Part shown: in pieces, positions 7,174 to 10,076 of the stretch | Position numbering within the stretch: position 1 is the first letter of the stretch | Layout of the letters: each line of letters starts with the position of its first letter | Origin: Cyanobacteriota bacterium | Lineage (GTDB): Bacteria > Cyanobacteriota > Cyanobacteriia > Leptolyngbyales > Leptolyngbyaceae | DNA: 10,076 nucleotides | NCBI GenBank assembly: GCA_027482985.1 | Contig: JAIXVO010000729.1 | Span: 1 to 10,076, forward strand | Direction: 5' to 3' | Program-made: the position numbers and the translations under genes | Notes under the pieces: generated by a model | Told to the model about the DNA's origin: nothing | Databases searched by the model: none | Seen by the model: the letters and a program-made list of their open reading frames with translations, nothing else

Positions 7174-8115
7174 ATGACATACACTATTCCTGAATTGGAT
7201 ACCATCAGCCGCCAGCTCATGAGCCTGGATCGTCCCAAGAAAGCCAAAATGTTGGTCGTGGATGATGAACCCGACAACCTGGATTTGCTCTATCGCACCT
7301 TTCGTCGGGATTTTCAAGTGTTGAAGGCGGAAAGTGGAGTGCATGCACTGCAAGTATTAGCCGCAGAAGGCGAAGTCGCAGTCATTATCTCTGACCAGCG
7401 AATGCCAGAAATGAAGGGCACCGAGTTTTTGAGCCGCACCGTCCCCCAATTTCCAGACACGATGCGAATCATCCTGACGGGCTTTACCGACGTGGAAGAT
7501 TTGGTAGAAGCAATTAACTCTGGGCAAGTGTATAAGTACATCACCAAGCCCTGGAACCCAGATGAATTGAAAGCCGTGGTGCAACGTGCTGCTGAAACCT
7601 ACGAACTGCTAAAACAACGGACGGAAGAATTGCAGCGATCGCAGTCGCAAACCGCATTACTGTTCAACATCGTCCATGTGACCCAATCTTCCACTACCGT
7701 CGATGCCTGCCTGGAACCGCTGGCGATCGCCTTTGGCAAGACCTTCCATGCCGATGGCTGCATTCTGCAACTGGTGCAGGGTGAAGCTTTAGCCGCTGCT
7801 CAAGGACTGTATAGTGCGGCGGGGGCGATCGAAAATTGGCTGGCCAAAGATTCGCTGACCCAGGAAGCCATCTCGACGCAGAAAATTCAAGTGGCAGTAG
7901 ATATTCCGGCGGATACCAATCTGGCTACTGCTGAACACTACACGGCATCTGGCACCCAGGCGCATCTGATTGTGCCTGTGGTCTATCGTGACCAGGTGCT
8001 AGCAGTACTGTCGTTGCAATGGCAGAAGCCCTGCACGCTGCGGGAAGATGAGCTGGTGTTATTGCATCTCTCGGCGCAACAGGTGGCCCTCGCGATCGCC
8101 TGCATCGGCTGCTAA
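7174..8115 (+). CDS. Response regulator, REC-GAF
   Basis: The 313-residue cytoplasmic protein has an N-terminal receiver domain (about 24-140). It carries the acidic pair Asp30/Asp31 in 'VVDDEPDN', the phospho-acceptor Asp74 in 'IISDQRMP', Thr102 in 'ILTGFTD' and Lys125 in 'YITKPW', so all residues needed for phosphorylation are present. 'DQRMP' and 'KYITKPW' are typical of the receiver subclass seen in cyanobacterial regulators and RpfG-like proteins. A short coiled coil (about 140-158) leads to a GAF domain (about 160-308), which may bind a small ligand or mediate protein contact. There is no DNA-binding or enzymatic output domain, so it probably acts through a protein partner. Divergent orientation from the permease-kinase, which lacks a receiver, suggests they form a pair (inferred). 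The nearest purine-rich site, AAAGGA, lies 14 bases before the ATG, longer than usual. A terminator follows 31 bases after the stop. Confidence 0.93.
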   Translation: MTYTIPELDTISRQLMSLDRPKKAKMLVVDDEPDNLDLLYRTFRRDFQVLKAESGVHALQVLAAEGEVAVIISDQRMPEMKGTEFLSRTVPQFPDTMRIILTGFTDVEDLVEAINSGQVYKYITKPWNPDELKAVVQRAAETYELLKQRTEELQRSQSQTALLFNIVHVTQSSTTVDACLEPLAIAFGKTFHADGCILQLVQGEALAAAQGLYSAAGAIENWLAKDSLTQEAISTQKIQVAVDIPADTNLATAEHYTASGTQAHLIVPVVYRDQVLAVLSLQWQKPCTLREDELVLLHLSAQQVALAIACIGC

Positions 8116-8146
8116 GTCCAATCAGTTTCGGGGAGTTTGTCATCTG

Positions 8147-8177
8147 GCATCCTGTCAACACAGGATGCTTTATTTTT
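8147..8177 (+). terminator. Intrinsic terminator of the response regulator gene
   Basis: GCATCCTGT (8147-8155) and ACAGGATGC (8160-8168) form a perfect 9-bp stem with the loop CAAC, followed directly by TTTATTTTT (8169-8177). It acts on the plus strand only, since the minus-strand exit lacks a T-run. The convergent gene ends just 9 bases beyond. Confidence 0.93.
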
Positions 8178-8185
8178 GGCAGGGA

Positions 8186-8626
8186 CTAGAGATCAACCCG
8201 CGAAAATTCCGTCAGGATCTTTTGATAGGCATCACTCACCGCTTCTAATTCATAGTGAGTGGAAAGGGTTTCAATTTTTAAGGCTTTCAGTTGTGCGACA
8301 CATTGACTGACCTCCGCTACTAAATCCGTGGGCGCAATCTGCTTTTGGACACCAGAGGCAATGGTCGCTGTCAAGGTCAGTCCCGATGCCACCATCGCGA
8401 CATTTCTCCAATTGCCGATCGCGGGTTTGTCCGCAATGGCCGATTGTCCCGCGATAAAGGCCGCGATCGCGCCCAACACAATGTTCAAAACGCTGTACTG
8501 ACGGTCGATTTTCTGCAAGTGATGTTTTTGCAACGTGGCTTGGTGCAGACTGCGGTCAATTTGCTCACGCAGATGGGTGTGATCTAGGTCTACAGAAGGT
8601 AAAGCAGGATGAGACGGAATCGACAT
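8186..8626 (-). CDS. Two-helix membrane protein of unknown function
   Basis: The 146-residue product has a hydrophilic N-terminal helix rich in His and Gln (about 15-42), two hydrophobic segments (about 46-64 and 74-94) joined by a short charged loop, and a C-terminal amphipathic, probably coiled-coil helix (about 100-143). I cannot name the family with certainty. The layout (two membrane helices flanked by cytosolic helices) resembles SLATT/DUF4231-type small proteins, some of which are effectors in nucleotide-signalled defence systems. No nucleotide-sensing or nuclease partner is adjacent, so that reading is weak. GGAGAA lies 8 bases before the ATG, giving a firm start. It lies 147 bases downstream of the DUF3082-like gene on the same strand, with no clear terminator between, so it could be co-transcribed or have its own promoter. 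Confidence 0.8.
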   Translation of the reverse strand: MSIPSHPALPSVDLDHTHLREQIDRSLHQATLQKHHLQKIDRQYSVLNIVLGAIAAFIAGQSAIADKPAIGNWRNVAMVASGLTLTATIASGVQKQIAPTDLVAEVSQCVAQLKALKIETLSTHYELEAVSDAYQKILTEFSRVDL

Positions 8627-8773
8627 AAGACTGGTTCTCCGAAAAGTGAGACGTGCTCAACAATCAGCCCCGGTCAAGGCAACAGGCACACAGGCAGGAT
8701 GTCACACTATTAGCGGATTCAGTCGGAAGGGTGCCGATTCCACACGCAGCTCAAAAGTTGGCAGGGCGGAATT

Positions 8774-9118
8774 TTACTCTGACGGTGCAGCCGATCGCCC
8801 CCGCCGTATCAGGAGTTGAATCGCCAAGGCAAACAGCCCGATCGCCGCCAGTCCAAACACCCCCATGCCCAACGTCGTCATGCCCACAACTAAGGTGCGG
8901 ACAGCCGCCGAAATCCGTTGCACGACCAGACTGGTGGACTGAACTTTGTGTGCCGCGAAGGATTGGGCAATATTCATCGTCATCAGGTACATGGCATAGG
9001 CCATTACTCCAGCGATCGCGCTTCCCACCAGGCACCGTTGCGGCGTTAACGGCGGGTCACCCTCGGTTGTGGGGATTGTCGCGGGGACAGTTGACTCGGT
9101 GGGCGGAAGATCACTCAT
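8774..9118 (-). CDS. DUF3082-like small membrane protein
   Basis: The 114-residue product has a Pro/Thr-rich N-terminus (1-24), a conserved-looking start of the domain at 'LTPQRCLVGSAIAG', one membrane segment at about 31-50, a polar linker ending 'ISAAVRTLVVGMTTLG', and a second long hydrophobic stretch at about 75-104. It ends in the basic tail RRGRS. This pattern matches, from memory, the DUF3082 family of cyanobacteria and plastids, whose function is unknown. The ATG overlaps the ispE stop in an ATGA junction, so translation is probably coupled to ispE. That conserved neighbourhood suggests, but does not show, a membrane-linked role near isoprenoid metabolism. Confidence 0.82.
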   Translation of the reverse strand: MSDLPPTESTVPATIPTTEGDPPLTPQRCLVGSAIAGVMAYAMYLMTMNIAQSFAAHKVQSTSLVVQRISAAVRTLVVGMTTLGMGVFGLAAIGLFALAIQLLIRRGRSAAPSE

Positions 9119-10056
9119 GCTGCTACCTGAATGCCGGATGGTTTAAATTGTGCCACCCAAAGTTCTAAATCGGGGTCGGCGATGCTTGCAGCGACGGCTT
9201 GCTTCACAGTTTCGGCTTCTGTGAGGGAGTTAACCAGGGCAAAAACAGTAGGACCAGAACCCGACATCATCGTGCCAGAAACCTTGAGTTGCTGGAAGGC
9301 CGCTTTCAGTTGGGCGACTTGAGGATAGGCGGGCAACACGACTTTTTCCAGGTCGTTATACAACAACTGGCTGATTTGAGCCATATCTCGGTGGGCGATC
9401 GCGCCAATCATTGGCCCTGAATGCACTTGATGCAATCGTTGCTGCTGGTCATCGCGTGGCAAGTAAGCGTCGCCAAATTGCCGCCGATAGGTTTGATAAG
9501 CCCAGGGAGTAGACACTGACAAGCTGCGATACTTGCCCAACACCACATAGCCCTGGTCTAAATCCGGCAGCGGATCAATTTTTTCACCGCGTCCGGTCGC
9601 TAATCCCGTCCCGCCCACCACACAAAAAGGCACATCAGACCCCAACAGCGCCCCTAACTCTTGAATTTCGACTTGAGTTAGCCCCAGTTCCCAGAGCAAA
9701 TCCAATCCCACCAACACCGCTGCGGCATTGGCTGATCCCCCCGCCAAACCAGCGCCAATGGGGATCTGTTTATGAATCGTAATATCAACTCCCCCCAACC
9801 GCGCAAAGACCTGGGGAAACTGTTGCCCCAACAACGCCGCCGCTCGGTAAGCCAAATTGCTGCGGTCAGTTGGCACCTGGGGATGGTCACAATGCACCCG
9901 AATCTCATCCGTCCCATTCGCCCGAATATCAATCCGATCCGCCAGATCTACACTCTGCATCACCATCACCAGCTCGTGAAACCCATCGGGGCGATCGCCC
10001 AATATTTCCAGGTACAAATTGATTTTGGCAGGAGCGATGAGGGAGTAGGAGCGCAT
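9115..10056 (-). CDS. ispE: 4-diphosphocytidyl-2-C-methyl-D-erythritol kinase
   Basis: IspE is a cytoplasmic GHMP-family kinase. It phosphorylates the 2-hydroxyl of CDP-ME with ATP in the methylerythritol phosphate (non-mevalonate) pathway, which supplies carotenoid, phytol, quinone and hopanoid precursors in cyanobacteria. The 313-residue length is normal. Motif 1 'APAKINLYLEI' (8-18) holds the catalytic Lys11. The glycine-rich ATP loop is 'PIGAGLAGGSANAA' (99-112), Asp141 in 'GSDVPF' is the probable catalytic base, and motif 3 is 'MSGSGPTVFAL' (264-274). The start is set by homology: MRSYSLIAPAKINL resembles other cyanobacterial IspE N-termini. No Shine-Dalgarno sequence precedes it; the leader is a pyrimidine tract. 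The reading frame stays open to the window edge, but an earlier start is unlikely. It is the first gene of an apparent operon with the DUF3082-like gene. Confidence 0.97.
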   Translation of the reverse strand: MRSYSLIAPAKINLYLEILGDRPDGFHELVMVMQSVDLADRIDIRANGTDEIRVHCDHPQVPTDRSNLAYRAAALLGQQFPQVFARLGGVDITIHKQIPIGAGLAGGSANAAAVLVGLDLLWELGLTQVEIQELGALLGSDVPFCVVGGTGLATGRGEKIDPLPDLDQGYVVLGKYRSLSVSTPWAYQTYRRQFGDAYLPRDDQQQRLHQVHSGPMIGAIAHRDMAQISQLLYNDLEKVVLPAYPQVAQLKAAFQQLKVSGTMMSGSGPTVFALVNSLTEAETVKQAVAASIADPDLELWVAQFKPSGIQVAA

Positions 10057-10074
10057 GGGGAGGGAGGGGGAGGG
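10057..10074 (+). repeat. G-quadruplex-type motif abutting the ispE start
   Basis: On the plus strand, four G-runs (GGGG, GGG, GGGGG, GGG) are each separated by a single A, satisfying the G3+N1-7 pattern with the shortest loops. It lies directly against the ispE start codon, on the strand that is template for ispE. The ispE transcript would carry the complementary C/U-rich tract. Whether it folds in the cell is unknown. Confidence 0.6.
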
Positions 10075-10076
10075 AG

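Noticed and set aside
7003..7353. 116-codon minus-strand frame crossing the regulator start
   Set aside because: It overlaps the receiver domain coding sequence in antisense and has no recognisable domain or ribosome binding site.
8653..9168. 171-codon open frame on the plus strand
   Set aside because: Mostly opposite the DUF3082-like gene, which has coherent membrane segments and an operon overlap. This frame is low-complexity Pro/Arg/Ser-rich.

Overview
The window looks like chromosomal DNA of a cyanobacterium. The octamer GCGATCGC (HIP1, the highly iterated palindrome of many cyanobacterial genomes) recurs throughout, for example at 169-176, 2639-2646, 3071-3078, 5132-5139, 5153-5160, 8092-8099 and 9395-9402. 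The protease gene closely resembles the cyanobacterial thylakoid FtsH2, and ispE is followed by a DUF3082-like gene, a family I associate with cyanobacteria and plastids. G+C is moderate, about 53-57% in the lines I counted by hand. A filamentous Leptolyngbya-like lineage is plausible, but the sequence alone does not decide it.

Left part (1-1863): the last codons of a VOC/glyoxalase-fold gene (+), a secreted protein of unknown function (+), and a convergent AT-richer class I SAM-dependent methyltransferase (-). Next come about 290 bases without a gene, ending in a clear intrinsic terminator that serves the next gene, ftsH (-).

Centre (1864-8177): ftsH (-) lies downstream of an unusual 931-residue sensor gene (-). 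The sensor fuses a complete-looking APC-superfamily amino-acid-permease-like membrane domain (about 12 segments plus two extra) to a PAS domain and a histidine kinase core. After a 489-base non-coding stretch with two dyads, a REC-GAF response regulator (+) is transcribed divergently and ends at a textbook terminator. Sensor and regulator are good candidates for a two-component pair with a transporter-derived input, loosely like the CbrA-type sensors in which a sodium/solute symporter domain precedes a kinase. This is the most interesting part of the window.

Right part (8186-10056): three genes on the minus strand. ispE (non-mevalonate isoprenoid pathway) overlaps a small DUF3082-like membrane protein gene by 4 bases in an ATGA junction. 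After 147 bases follows a two-helix membrane protein of unknown function. The bases immediately upstream of the ispE start contain a four-run G-quadruplex-type motif on the opposite strand and no Shine-Dalgarno sequence.

No tRNA, rRNA, CRISPR array, intact insertion sequence, integrase or attachment site was seen. Most of the window reads as core chromosome; the only compositional outlier is the methyltransferase gene.
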